NCBI RefSeq assembly: GCF_000312365.2 | Contig: NZ_HG003686.1 | Location: 62,001 to 126,000, forward strand | Direction: 5' to 3' | Length of the DNA stretch: 64,000 bases | Source of the DNA: Anaerococcus provencensis | GTDB lineage: Bacteria > Bacillota > Clostridia > Tissierellales > Peptoniphilaceae | In this document: one piece after another, positions 51,053-60,555 of the stretch | Position numbering within the stretch: the first letter of the stretch is position 1 | Layout: each line of letters begins with the position of its first letter | Notes under the pieces: model-generated | What the model was told of the DNA's origin: nothing | Databases searched by the model: none | The model's input: the letters and a program-made list of their open reading frames with translations, nothing else | Position numbers and translations under genes: made by a program

Positions 51053-53885
51053 GACCTATTCTTCAGTTGACTTAGGCAAAAGTGGTGTATACAAATATGC
51101 CGAGAGTGAGGATTTTGAAATCCTCCTCTTTGCCTATTCTATTGATGATGGAGAAGTTAAGGTAGTAGATTTGGCAAGTGGAGAGGTTATTCCTGAAGAA
51201 ATATTATCAGCACTTAGTGATAAGAGTATAGAGAAGTGGGCCTTTAATGCGAACTTTGAAAGGGTGTGTCTATCTAGGTTTTTAGGTAAGAGACTAAAAC
51301 CTCAAGGTTGGTATTGCACCATGATTTGGTCAGCCTATATAGGGTTACCTCTATCCCTTGAAAAAGTAGGAGAAGTTTTAAAACTAGATAAGCAAAAGAT
51401 GAATGAAGGCAAGGCTCTTATAAGATATTTTTCTATTCCATGTAAACCAACTAAAACCAATGGTATGAGGACAAGAAATCTACCCCATCACGATTTAGAA
51501 AAGTGGTCTACCTTTAAGGAATATAACCAAAGAGATGTGGAAACCGAAATGGCAATTAAGAAAAAGCTATCAGCCTTTCCAATGCCTCATTCAGAATGGG
51601 AAAACTACTGGATAGACCAAAACATCAACGATAGAGGAATCTTAATTGATGAAGTTTTAGTTGATTCAGCTATTAAATTTGATGAGATATTACGAGAAGA
51701 AAATATGGACAGAGCCATAGAACTAACTGGTCTTGAGAATCCAAATTCTCCCTTACAGCTTAAAGAATGGCTAAATAAAAAAGGCTTAGAGATAGATTCC
51801 TTAGCTAAAAAAGATGTAGAGTCTGCTCTTAAAAATACTGAGGGAGATATAAAAGAAGTATTGGAACTTAGACAAGAATTATCTAAGTCTTCAGTTAGGA
51901 AATATGATGCTATGAAAAATGTAAAGGGAAAAGACAAACGTGTGAGAGGGCTCCTTCAATTTTATGGGGCAAATCGTACAGGAAGATATTGTTTAACTGG
52001 AGATCACGAAGTTTTAACTGATAAAGGCTGGGTTAGACTTGATAAATGGAATGGAGGGAACATTGCTTGTTGGAATACCATAGGAGAAAAAATATCTTTT
52101 CAAAAGTCTGAAATGGTTAAGTTTCCATTCAGTGGACAAATGGTTTTCTATGAAGATAAAAGAATATCTCAAATAAGCACAACTGAACACAAGATGTATT
52201 TTAAAAATCATTATAAGAGTGAGTGGAGAGTTGGAGAAATATCCGAGATGCTAAATTATGCACATCCAGCTATTCCATTTACTGGATATAGACAAGTTCA
52301 GTCAAATTTAGATCATATTCAGCTTAGAGTTCTTATTATGATTCAAGCGGATGGACATTATACTGCAGAAGGAAATATAAAACTTTCTTTTTCAAAACTT
52401 AGAAAAGTTGAAAGATGTAAAAGTCTTTTGAGAAAAGCAGAAATTTGCTTTAATTTGAAAGAATACATGGATAAGTCAAAGAAAAGATATGTTTTTACTA
52501 TCTACTCTAGACACCTACCTTTGTGGCTTAGAATGTTTGAAAACAAAACATTTGACACATGGCTATTTGATGAAAGTGCAGACGTGTTCTTTGATGAACT
52601 TGTTCATTGGGACGGATATCAAAGTGCTAAAAACAGCATTCAGTATTCTACAGTAAATAGGAAAAATGCAGATATAATACAGGCCTTTGCTCATCTAAGT
52701 GGTAGAGCATGTCAAATGAGTATAAAGAAAAGATCGCAAGTTCATAACAATTGGCAAGATGCATATATATTAGACATTTGGTTAAGACCTAAAAACGCAC
52801 ATCAAATACAAAGAAAAGCAAAGAAAATAGACTATACGGGAATGGTCTACTGTGCTATGACTCCAACAGGTTTCTTTTTAGTGAGGAGAAATGGAAGAGT
52901 ATGGGTTACAGGAAATTCAGGACGTCTTATCCAGGTACAAAATTTGAGGAGAAATAACCTACAAGATTTAGACCTTGCAAGAAGTCTTGTAAGAAATAAA
53001 GAATACGAAAGCTTAGAAATGCTTTATGACTCACCATCCGATGTGTTATCCCAACTGATAAGAACAGCCTTTATTCCAAAAGAGGGATGCCGATTTATAG
53101 TTTCCGATTTTTCAGCAATTGAAGCAAGAGTTCTAGCTTGGCTTGCGGGAGAAGACTGGGTGCTTAATGCCTTTAAAAATGGAGAAGATATCTACTGCTC
53201 TACAGCAAGTCAGATGTTTGGTGTGCCTGTTGTAAAACATGGAGTAAATGGAGACTTAAGACAAAAAGGTAAGGTAGCAACGCTTGCTTGTGGTTATGGT
53301 GGCTCTGTGGGAGCGCTTAAGGCTATGGGTGCTATAGAAATGGGGCTATCTGAAGATGAACTTCAATCAATAGTTGATTCCTGGCGAGAGGCTAATCCAA
53401 ATATAGTGAGTCTTTGGTGGGACATAGATGCAGTCGTAAAAAGAGTTGTAAAGACTAGAATTAAAGAAAAATATAAGAATTTAGTTATTAGCTATGAGAA
53501 AGGCATCCTTTTCATAGAACTTCCTTCAAAAAGAAGATTAGTTTATCCAAAGGCAAAAATAGGAACGAATCGATTTGGTGGAGAATCAGTAGTCTATGAG
53601 GGAATCGTAGTAGGAAATAAATGGGACAAGATTGAATCCTATGGTGGAAAATTTGTAGAGAATATAGTTCAAGCCATCGCAAGAGATATTTTAGCTGAGG
53701 CTTTGATGAGACTTGAGGAAAAAGGATTTAATATCGTCATGCATATTCATGACGAAGTTGTTATAGAAAGTGATTCATCTAGCATAGAAGAAATAAATGA
53801 AATCATGTCCATAGTTCCTAGCTGGGCACCTGGACTTATCTTAGATGCAGATGGATTTGAAAGTGAATTTTATAAAAAAGACTAA
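51027..53885 (+). CDS. Family A DNA polymerase, split by an intein
   Basis: A phage DNA polymerase of 952 residues including the intein. The N-terminus is a 3'-5' exonuclease-like fold (RLSIDLETYSSVDLGKSGVYKYAE). The polymerase motifs are DFSAIEARVLAWLAGE (motif A), RQKGKVATLACGYGG (motif B) and MHIHDEVVIE (motif C). There is no 5'-3' exonuclease domain. The intein (51990-52916) interrupts RTGRY-SGRLIQVQNLRRN, a conserved template-binding site. After splicing the mature enzyme is about 643 residues. ATG 51027 is preferred over GTG 51018 because it matches the usual start. Confidence 0.9.
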   Translation: MKRLSIDLETYSSVDLGKSGVYKYAESEDFEILLFAYSIDDGEVKVVDLASGEVIPEEILSALSDKSIEKWAFNANFERVCLSRFLGKRLKPQGWYCTMIWSAYIGLPLSLEKVGEVLKLDKQKMNEGKALIRYFSIPCKPTKTNGMRTRNLPHHDLEKWSTFKEYNQRDVETEMAIKKKLSAFPMPHSEWENYWIDQNINDRGILIDEVLVDSAIKFDEILREENMDRAIELTGLENPNSPLQLKEWLNKKGLEIDSLAKKDVESALKNTEGDIKEVLELRQELSKSSVRKYDAMKNVKGKDKRVRGLLQFYGANRTGRYCLTGDHEVLTDKGWVRLDKWNGGNIACWNTIGEKISFQKSEMVKFPFSGQMVFYEDKRISQISTTEHKMYFKNHYKSEWRVGEISEMLNYAHPAIPFTGYRQVQSNLDHIQLRVLIMIQADGHYTAEGNIKLSFSKLRKVERCKSLLRKAEICFNLKEYMDKSKKRYVFTIYSRHLPLWLRMFENKTFDTWLFDESADVFFDELVHWDGYQSAKNSIQYSTVNRKNADIIQAFAHLSGRACQMSIKKRSQVHNNWQDAYILDIWLRPKNAHQIQRKAKKIDYTGMVYCAMTPTGFFLVRRNGRVWVTGNSGRLIQVQNLRRNNLQDLDLARSLVRNKEYESLEMLYDSPSDVLSQLIRTAFIPKEGCRFIVSDFSAIEARVLAWLAGEDWVLNAFKNGEDIYCSTASQMFGVPVVKHGVNGDLRQKGKVATLACGYGGSVGALKAMGAIEMGLSEDELQSIVDSWREANPNIVSLWWDIDAVVKRVVKTRIKEKYKNLVISYEKGILFIELPSKRRLVYPKAKIGTNRFGGESVVYEGIVVGNKWDKIESYGGKFVENIVQAIARDILAEALMRLEEKGFNIVMHIHDEVVIESDSSSIEEINEIMSIVPSWAPGLILDADGFESEFYKKD
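51990..52916 (+). other. Intein with homing-endonuclease-like core, in the polymerase gene
   Basis: The insert is 309 codons, in frame, from C (TGT 51990) to N (AAT 52914-52916), with S as the next residue. Block A reads CLTGDHEVLTDKGWVRL; block B is STTEHKMYF, containing T..H. The C-terminal block is YTGMVYCAMTPTGFFLVRRN then GRVWVTGN. A degenerate LAGLIDADG-like pair is visible as LRVLIMIQADGHY and DELVHWDGYQS. The penultimate residue is G instead of the usual H. Such inteins splice themselves out and can home into empty alleles. Confidence 0.88.
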
Positions 53886-53898
53886 TGGAGGGTTATTC

Positions 53899-54099
53899 AT
53901 GTTTTATGTTAAAGAAAAAATAAATGATGCCATGGAAGTAAGCATTGAAATAAATGATGAGAATGTATTTTGCACCTGTCCAAAGTGTGGAAAAGAAGTT
54001 CGAGTCGATTTAGTTGAAGTATTGGAAGAGGGAGATTTAGTTTCTACCCAAGTTTGCTGTAATACTTGTAGTGAAACAATGAGTGGTATTTATGAATAA
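53899..54099 (+). CDS. Small zinc-ribbon phage protein
   Basis: A 66-residue protein from ATG 53899 behind GGAGGG. CTCPKCGKEVRVDL and CCNTCSETM give two cysteine pairs, consistent with one zinc ribbon. The N-terminal part is beta-like and acidic. The frame extends back into the polymerase gene, but the ribosome site marks this start. It overlaps the following gene by 8 bases. The function is unknown. Confidence 0.65.
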   Translation: MFYVKEKINDAMEVSIEINDENVFCTCPKCGKEVRVDLVEVLEEGDLVSTQVCCNTCSETMSGIYE

Positions 54100-54478
54100 G
54101 GAACTATACAACGGGAGTGGGTGCAAGGACCCCACTCCTTATCAAGCAATTAAAAATGCAGAGAAGAGATACTATCCCCTGGTATATATCTGCAGTCCAT
54201 TTTCTGGAGATGTAGAAAATAATGTAATCAAGGCACAGAAGTATTCTCGCTATGCTTTAGATGAAGGAAATATTCCCATCGCACCACATCTTTTATTTCC
54301 TCAGTTTATGAGTGATGAAAGTGAGAGAAGACTTGCCATGCATTTTAATTATGTCCTTCTTGGAAAATGTGAAGAAGTATGGGTCTTTGGTGACAAGATA
54401 AGTCCTGGAATGGCTGAAGAAATAAAGATTGCTGAGAAGAGAAAAATGAAGATTCGCTATATAAAGGAGGTATCCTAA
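54092..54478 (+). CDS. DUF4406/nucleoside deoxyribosyltransferase-like protein
   Basis: A 128-residue protein from ATG 54092. The motif YICSPFSGDVENNVIKAQKYSRYAL (about residues 32-56) and the later APHLLFPQF and EEVWVFGDKISPGMAEEI pieces match DUF4406 and related nucleoside 2-deoxyribosyltransferase-like folds, frequent in phages. A role in nucleotide metabolism or base modification is possible, but the substrate is unknown. The downstream gene begins directly at its stop. Confidence 0.8.
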   Translation: MNKELYNGSGCKDPTPYQAIKNAEKRYYPLVYICSPFSGDVENNVIKAQKYSRYALDEGNIPIAPHLLFPQFMSDESERRLAMHFNYVLLGKCEEVWVFGDKISPGMAEEIKIAEKRKMKIRYIKEVS

Positions 54479-56680
54479 TTGAAAATATACACCTCGAATT
54501 TAATAGGAGTGGAGTCAAATTGTGTTTATCTAAATGAGATGGATGCAGTAGATGTTAGGTCATTTGAGGAAGCAGCAAGTTTTGACCATGTAATGGCTAA
54601 GTATAAAAATTCCTACAGGTCCAACGATAATTTTATAGAGTCAGAATGTGTTCCCATGGATATAGACAACGACCATTCAGAAAATCCAGATGATTGGATT
54701 TCAGCTAATGATTTAAAGAGAATATTTGATGGAGTTAAATTTGCCATAGTTTACAGCAGAAACCATAGAAAAGAAAAAAATGGAAAAGCTGCAAGACCAA
54801 GAATGCACATATATTTTCCAATTCCTAAGATCACAAATTTAGCTGAATATGTAGGAATAAAAGAAAGCTTGGCGGAGGCTTATACTTTCTTTGATGGAAA
54901 TGCCTTAGATGGAGCGAGATTTTTCTTTGGAGTTAAGAATCCTGCCGTTGAAATAGTTAGGGGAAGGAAATATATAACTGATATTCTAAAAGATGACTTT
55001 GAGGATTTTGATAATTCTCAAGACTTGATTCAGCAAGGCTCTAGAAATTCAACTATGAACCATTTTGCTGGTAGGATTTTAATTCGATATGGAAATACAG
55101 ATGAGGCAAGAGAACTATTCGATAAAAAAGCCAGCCTTTGTTCTCCACCACTAGAAGATGAGGAGTTAGAACAAATATGGAAGTCAGCTTGTAAGTTTTA
55201 TAAAAAGGTGGCGGCGAGTGAAGATTATGTACCACCTGAAGAATACAATGAAAGGTATGAGGAATATAAGCCTGAGAAACTTACAGATATAGCAATGGCT
55301 GAAATCTTTACTAAGCACAACAAAGGTAAAGCTATCTACACCATATCTCAAGGCTGGCTTTATTGGACGGGCAAGAAGTGGGAAGATTCTGAGCTAAAAG
55401 TAATGAGTCTTTATATGGAGACTGCCAAAAAAGTTTTAGAAAACGCAAGCATTGAATTTAAAGAGACCTATCAAGAATTAGCAGATGCAGAAATGATGGG
55501 AAATAAGGAAGAAAAAGTACAAGCAAAGTTAAAAGTAAATACTGCAAAAGCCTATCTTAATTTTGCTAAAAAGATGAACGACCACGGAAAAGTATCTGGA
55601 ATATTAAAACTAGCCAAGTCTTTGTTAGAAGTTAAAAATGAAAAACTTGATGCAGATGCTTTTATTTTAAATACACCTGTTGGAGTTATTGATTTAAAAA
55701 CAAGTGAAATAAAAGAGCATGACCCGTCTTACTATTGCACGAAGATTACTGCCCTAGCTCCAAGTAAGGATAATATGGATATGTGGATAGATACTTTAAG
55801 GGATGTAACTGGTGGAGATGATGAGTTTATTAATTTCTTAAAGTTCCATGCAGGGTCTACATTAATAGGTCATGTTTATGAAGAAGCACTCCTTATAGCT
55901 TACGGAGATGGAGGAAATGGAAAGTCTACTGTTTTTAATTCAGAGGCTCACGTTCTTGGAGACTATGCAGGTAAAATCCCAGCTGAGTCTTTAACAACAA
56001 GAGCAAAGAATGTGAAGGTTGATCTTGCAGAGTTATGTGGTAAGAGATTTATTCTAGCCTCTGAAACAGAAGAGGGTCAAAGACTGTCAAGTTCTATGTT
56101 AAAGCAGATAGCAAGTGTTGATGATATTTCAGCAGAAAGAAAATACTATGCACCCTTTTCATTTACGCCAACACATTCTACTATTCTCTATACAAACCAT
56201 CTACCAAAGGTGGGCTCTAATGATCGAGGAACCTGGAGAAGAATTGTGGTGGCTCCATTTTCTATTGCCATTAAAAATCCTAAGACAGACTATATAGATA
56301 AGCTTATAGAAAAAGCAGGAGGAGCAATTCTACAGTGGATGATTGAAGGAGCAAAAGAATATATAGATGCAGGCTTTAAATATCCAAAATGTAATGTCGT
56401 AGATGATGCTAAAAGTTCATATAAAGAAGAAAATGACTGGATAAACCATTTTATTTCAGATAAATGCATAAAAGGAACAAATTATAAAGAAATGAGTGCA
56501 AGGTTATATCAAGTTTATCGTGAGTGGGCTGGTTCAAATGGAGAATATATTAGAAACAATAGAGATTTTTCACGAGCCCTTATAGCAGAAGGTTATGAAA
56601 AGAAAAGGACAAATAGGGGAATTGAATGGGGTGGTATAACCATCAATGATTTAATGGAGTCGGAAGACGACTTTTTATAA
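54479..56680 (+). CDS. Phage primase-helicase (AEP/D5 family)
   Basis: A 733-residue fusion. The N-terminal primase-polymerase part contains VPMDIDNDHSENPDDW, with a DxD metal motif (about residues 58-62), and ARPRMHIYFPIP. A helical linker follows. The C-terminal SF3 helicase has Walker A GDGGNGKSTVFN, Walker B region LCGKRFILASETEEG, and sensor TILYTNHLPKV. It opens replication forks and primes DNA. TTG 54479 follows AAGGAGG 54464-54470 at good spacing. Confidence 0.9.
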   Translation: MKIYTSNLIGVESNCVYLNEMDAVDVRSFEEAASFDHVMAKYKNSYRSNDNFIESECVPMDIDNDHSENPDDWISANDLKRIFDGVKFAIVYSRNHRKEKNGKAARPRMHIYFPIPKITNLAEYVGIKESLAEAYTFFDGNALDGARFFFGVKNPAVEIVRGRKYITDILKDDFEDFDNSQDLIQQGSRNSTMNHFAGRILIRYGNTDEARELFDKKASLCSPPLEDEELEQIWKSACKFYKKVAASEDYVPPEEYNERYEEYKPEKLTDIAMAEIFTKHNKGKAIYTISQGWLYWTGKKWEDSELKVMSLYMETAKKVLENASIEFKETYQELADAEMMGNKEEKVQAKLKVNTAKAYLNFAKKMNDHGKVSGILKLAKSLLEVKNEKLDADAFILNTPVGVIDLKTSEIKEHDPSYYCTKITALAPSKDNMDMWIDTLRDVTGGDDEFINFLKFHAGSTLIGHVYEEALLIAYGDGGNGKSTVFNSEAHVLGDYAGKIPAESLTTRAKNVKVDLAELCGKRFILASETEEGQRLSSSMLKQIASVDDISAERKYYAPFSFTPTHSTILYTNHLPKVGSNDRGTWRRIVVAPFSIAIKNPKTDYIDKLIEKAGGAILQWMIEGAKEYIDAGFKYPKCNVVDDAKSSYKEENDWINHFISDKCIKGTNYKEMSARLYQVYREWAGSNGEYIRNNRDFSRALIAEGYEKKRTNRGIEWGGITINDLMESEDDFL

Positions 56681-56781
56681 ATGCATCTTAGTGTAGCATT
56701 TATAGGCTAAATAAAGATGATTGCATAGAAAAAAGTTTTTCTTAATTAATGAAAAGTGCATACACTAAACTACAAAAAGAC

Positions 56782-56851
56782 ATGACTATTTACACTTGAC
56801 TTAACACTGAAATGGCTTAATATACGCATTTTGTATGGTGTGAATAGTCAT
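56782..56851. promoter_or_regulatory. 14-bp inverted repeat around a promoter-like site
   Basis: The arms ATGACTATTTACAC (56782-56795) and GTGTGAATAGTCAT (56838-56851) differ by one base. Between them are TTGACT (56796-56801) and TAATAT (56818-56823), spacer 16, a likely promoter for the next genes. The intergenic stretch 56681-56944 also has TAGTGTAG (56689) and CTACACTA (56909) as distant inverse copies. It could be an operator region or part of an origin. Confidence 0.6.
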
Positions 56852-56944
56852 AGCCTACTTTCTTTTATATATTATTTTTATTCTCTCGTGTAAAAGGTTT
56901 ATATATAGCTACACTATACAACACTTTAGAAAAATGGAGGATTT

Positions 56945-57202
56945 ATGAATTTCTATAACTACATGATGAAAAATCACTTAAATGAAAAGTCTCCAAGAGG
57001 AGATTTAGCAAGAGATATGAAGGAAGATAGAGACTTTCCTAAAAATAAAACAGGGAAATTTAAGGGCTGGAAAAGACTGATTAAAAATTATTTAAAAAGC
57101 CAGGGTGCTTGTTATGATTGTATGATGGCTTTTGAAAAAGCATGGAAGGAGTATGAAAATTGCGAGAGAAAGATATTGAATCTGCCCTTGTTAAAAGAGT
57201 AA
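56945..57202 (+). CDS. YozE SAM-like domain protein
   Basis: An 85-residue protein beginning MNFYNYMMKNHLNEKSPRGDLARDM, with DRDFPKNKTGKFKGWKRLIKNYL and ACYDCMMAFEKAWKEYENCER. This is the pattern of the YozE sterile-alpha-motif-like family found in Firmicutes and their phages; the function is not established. TGGAGG precedes the ATG. It overlaps the VRR-NUC gene by 43 bases. Confidence 0.88.
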   Translation: MNFYNYMMKNHLNEKSPRGDLARDMKEDRDFPKNKTGKFKGWKRLIKNYLKSQGACYDCMMAFEKAWKEYENCERKILNLPLLKE

Positions 57203-57441
57203 AAGAGAATAAGGGTCTATGTCTTAAGTTTACATCTCCATCAATGACGGGAATACCAGACAGGATAATACTTCTACCTAAAGGAAAGATTGGATTTGTG
57301 GAAACAAAAAGACCTGGAGGAGAACCAAGACCAATTCAGAAAAAGAGAATAAGACAATTTAAAAACTTAGGTTTTAAGGTTTATGTTCTTGACTCAAAAG
57401 AAAACATTGATGGAATAATAAATAGAATCGGAGGTAACTAA
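57160..57441 (+). CDS. VRR-NUC domain nuclease
   Basis: A 93-residue stand-alone VRR-NUC endonuclease. Visible features are DIESALVKRVKENKGLCLKF and then the active-site pieces GIPDRIILLPKGKIGFVETKRPGGEPRPIQK (D, E and K of PD-(D/E)XK). It may resolve DNA branches during phage replication. Start TTG 57160 follows AAGGAG at 57147. Its stop is right before the helicase. Confidence 0.9.
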   Translation: MREKDIESALVKRVKENKGLCLKFTSPSMTGIPDRIILLPKGKIGFVETKRPGGEPRPIQKKRIRQFKNLGFKVYVLDSKENIDGIINRIGGN

Positions 57442-58788
<1,347 letters not shown>

Positions 58789-58852
58789 TGTCATAGATTG
58801 TCACTATCAAAATTTGCTAAGATTAATGCAAGAGAAGAAGTTATATGGATAA

Positions 58853-58879
58853 CTTACCTCAAAAACGTATGGAGGTAAG
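58853..58879 (+). promoter_or_regulatory. Hairpin hiding the ribosome site of the late regulator gene
   Basis: CTTACCTC (58853-58860) pairs perfectly with GAGGTAAG (58872-58879) across an 11-base loop. The right arm contains the GGAGG ribosome site three bases before ATG 58882. If folded, the site is closed, so translation of the next gene could be controlled by RNA structure. Confidence 0.6.
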
Positions 58880-58881
58880 AA

Positions 58882-59283
58882 ATGAATGCAAAAGAATATT
58901 TAAAACAAGCTTTTTATTTAGACAAGAGAATAAACTCAAAGCTGGAGCAAGTTGAATCACTCAACGCTCTAGCAACAAAAGCTACATCCACCTTATCAGA
59001 TATGCCTAAGAGTCCTAATCGAGGATCATCAAAACTTGAAGATACTATCGTAAAGATTGTAGATCTCCAAGAAGAAATCAATAAGGATATAGATAAGTTG
59101 GTGGATTTAAAGAAAGAAATCGTAAGAACAATAAAAAAGATTGAAGATAAAGAACTTCAAGTCGTTTTAGAAAAAAGATATCTTTGTTTTGAATCTTGGG
59201 AGAAGATAGCAGTTGAAATGAATTACTCAATTCAGCATATTTTTAGATTGCATAGTAAGGCTTTAAAAAATATAGAAGTATAA
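58882..59283 (+). CDS. DUF1492-like phage transcription regulator
   Basis: A 133-residue helical protein: MNAKEYLKQAFYLDKRINSKLEQVESL at the start, a long coiled-coil-like middle, and a C-terminal sigma-region-4-like helix-turn-helix (YLCFESWEKIAVEMNYSIQHIFRLHSKALK, in part). It matches DUF1492, thought to act like ArpU in switching on late genes. Its place just before the packaging module fits. The leader hairpin at 58853-58879 covers its ribosome site. Confidence 0.82.
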   Translation: MNAKEYLKQAFYLDKRINSKLEQVESLNALATKATSTLSDMPKSPNRGSSKLEDTIVKIVDLQEEINKDIDKLVDLKKEIVRTIKKIEDKELQVVLEKRYLCFESWEKIAVEMNYSIQHIFRLHSKALKNIEV

Positions 59284-59314
59284 AAAATCGGGTGACGCAT
59301 AAATGCATCACCCG
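59282..59314 (-). terminator. Terminator of the minus-strand toxin-antitoxin operon
   Basis: CGGGTGACGCAT and ATGCATCACCCG pair with one mismatch; read on the minus strand the hairpin is followed by a T-run (59287-59282). It ends the toxin transcript. Confidence 0.75.
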
Positions 59315-59357
59315 CAAAACTTCGTTTTCAATTCGTGTTTTTATTATAGTATTAAAT

Positions 59358-59624
59358 TTAAAACTTGTCCAGGATATCGTGGTGTCCAATATCTAAAAGA
59401 AATATCAATTCATTATTTTCATAGAACCAAATAATGCGAATATCCATGTTAACAGAAGACTCCCATATTCCATCTGTACCTTGTATTTTCTTAGTTCTTA
59501 AAGATGGATGGGTAGGATTTTCTACGAAAAATTTAAGTTTCTTTTTCGTTTGTTTCTTTTCAGTATCAGATAGTTTTTTGTAATGTTTTTTAAAGGCTTT
59601 CGAATAAGCAATTTTATAGGACAT
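59358..59624 (-). CDS. RelE/YafQ-type mRNA interferase toxin
   Basis: An 88-residue basic protein: YKIAYSKAFKKHYKKLSDTEKKQ at the start and DIRIIWFYENNELIFLLDIGHHDILDKF at the end, with a central PSLRTKKIQG. This is the RelE/YafQ fold; the conserved Arg and His of such toxins are visible (R around 41, H near 81). It cuts mRNA on the ribosome when free. Its start overlaps the antitoxin stop by 1 base (TAATG). Confidence 0.85.
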   Translation of the reverse strand: MSYKIAYSKAFKKHYKKLSDTEKKQTKKKLKFFVENPTHPSLRTKKIQGTDGIWESSVNMDIRIIWFYENNELIFLLDIGHHDILDKF

Positions 59625-59881
59625 TACTTGTCTAACTCTTCGAATAGAGAGTCGATAGAATCAAAAACAGGTTGAGTCCCATTTTTTATAGATTCTTTAA
59701 TTTCTTTTACTTCAGCTTTTAAATTTTTTATGACGTGTTCTGGATAGATTGCAACTGGAACGAGTACAATTTTTCCGTTATCTTCTATGACTTCAAATTG
59801 ATCGCCTTGATTTAATTCCATAGAGTTTACTATGTCTTTTGGTATAGTAACTTGTGATTTAGCTTTTAGTTCAACCAACAT
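59624..59881 (-). CDS. AbrB/MazE-family antitoxin
   Basis: An 85-residue protein with an N-terminal SpoVT/AbrB swapped-hairpin DNA-binding domain (about residues 1-48: KSQVTIPKDIVNSMELNQGDQFEVIEDNGKIVL, in part). An acidic C-terminal tail (IDSLFEELDK) would wrap the toxin. It is on the opposite strand to the rest of the phage region and has its own promoter and palindromic operator. Confidence 0.88.
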   Translation of the reverse strand: MLVELKAKSQVTIPKDIVNSMELNQGDQFEVIEDNGKIVLVPVAIYPEHVIKNLKAEVKEIKESIKNGTQPVFDSIDSLFEELDK

Positions 59882-59893
59882 AACAAAACCTCC

Positions 59894-59922
59894 TTAGTTA
59901 GAAATTCATACTTTCTAACTAA
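59894..59922. promoter_or_regulatory. Palindromic operator of the toxin-antitoxin genes
   Basis: TTAGTTAGAAA (59894-59904) and TTTCTAACTAA (59912-59922) form a perfect 11-bp inverted repeat with a 7-base spacer. It lies just downstream of the -10 box, where the antitoxin would block transcription. Confidence 0.85.
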
Positions 59923-59951
59923 ATTATATTTTCTTCTGAGAAAAAAGTCAA
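59923..59951 (-). promoter_or_regulatory. Promoter of the toxin-antitoxin operon
   Basis: On the minus strand TTGACT (59951-59946), 17 bases, then TATAAT (59928-59923). The -10 abuts the palindromic operator. Confidence 0.85.
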
Positions 59952-60024
59952 GTGGAGAGTAAAGTTGATAGAATGAGAGTAAGTAGTTGTAGTATAGTTA
60001 GAATAGCAAAAGAATAATAAAACG

Positions 60025-60057
60025 AGCCTTGGAGATTAAATCTTCAGGGCTTTCTTT
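60025..60057 (+). terminator. Terminator-like hairpin before the HNH gene
   Basis: AGCCTTGGAGAT pairs with ATCTTCAGGGCT through a TAA loop (two G-U pairs), followed by TTCTTT. It may act as an attenuator ahead of the packaging genes, which follow without another clear promoter. Confidence 0.6.
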
Positions 60058-60070
60058 ATGGAGTGATAAA

Positions 60071-60430
60071 GTGCCAAGTAAACCAAAGAGACCATGTTCA
60101 CATCCAGGTTGTCCTGAATTAGTTGACGGACGATTCTGCAAGAAACATGAGAAAGAATACAACAGAAACTATGAAAAATATAAAAGAGATCCTAGAACTC
60201 ATAAGCGTTATGGAAAAGCATGGAGACTTATAAGAAAAAGATATGTAGCAGAGCATCCACTTTGTGAGATGTGTTTAAAAGAAAATAGAATGACAAAGGT
60301 AGAGGAAGTACATCACATACTTCCTCTTTCTCGTGGTGGAACTAATGACGAAGACAATCTTATGAGTCTTTGTAAATCTTGTCACTCAAAGATTCATGCT
60401 GAGCGCGGAGATAGATTCGGACGAGAATAG
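60071..60430 (+). CDS. HNH endonuclease of the packaging module
   Basis: A 119-residue protein. A zinc finger-like CSHPGC...FCKKH lies near the N-terminus, and the HNH core is VEEVHHILPLSRGGTNDEDNLMSLCKSCHSKIH (about residues 78-110, in part). Phages with HK97-type packaging carry such an HNH protein next to the terminase, where it helps cos cleavage. GTG 60071, behind GGAGTGA, is preferred over the longer frame from 60029. Confidence 0.9.
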   Translation: MPSKPKRPCSHPGCPELVDGRFCKKHEKEYNRNYEKYKRDPRTHKRYGKAWRLIRKRYVAEHPLCEMCLKENRMTKVEEVHHILPLSRGGTNDEDNLMSLCKSCHSKIHAERGDRFGRE

Positions 60431-60555
60431 TTTTGAGAGAGGGGGAGTCTTAATCTCTACTACTGAATTTTCTACCAACGGTGCCGCCCTCTCACGCACA
60501 AAAAAACGGGTTCAAAGACCCTATTAAAGAAGATGATGAATTAGGAGGTGATACT
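60431..60555 (+). other. Probable cos (packaging) region
   Basis: A non-coding stretch between the HNH gene and the small terminase. It has GAGAGGGGGAGTC, then AACGGTGCCGCCCTCTC at 60477-60493, a GC-rich island in an AT-rich region, and GAGAG/CTCTC arms that could pair. This position is where HNH-type phages place their cohesive ends. The exact cut sites cannot be read. A GTG at 60481 opens a longer terminase frame. Confidence 0.45.
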
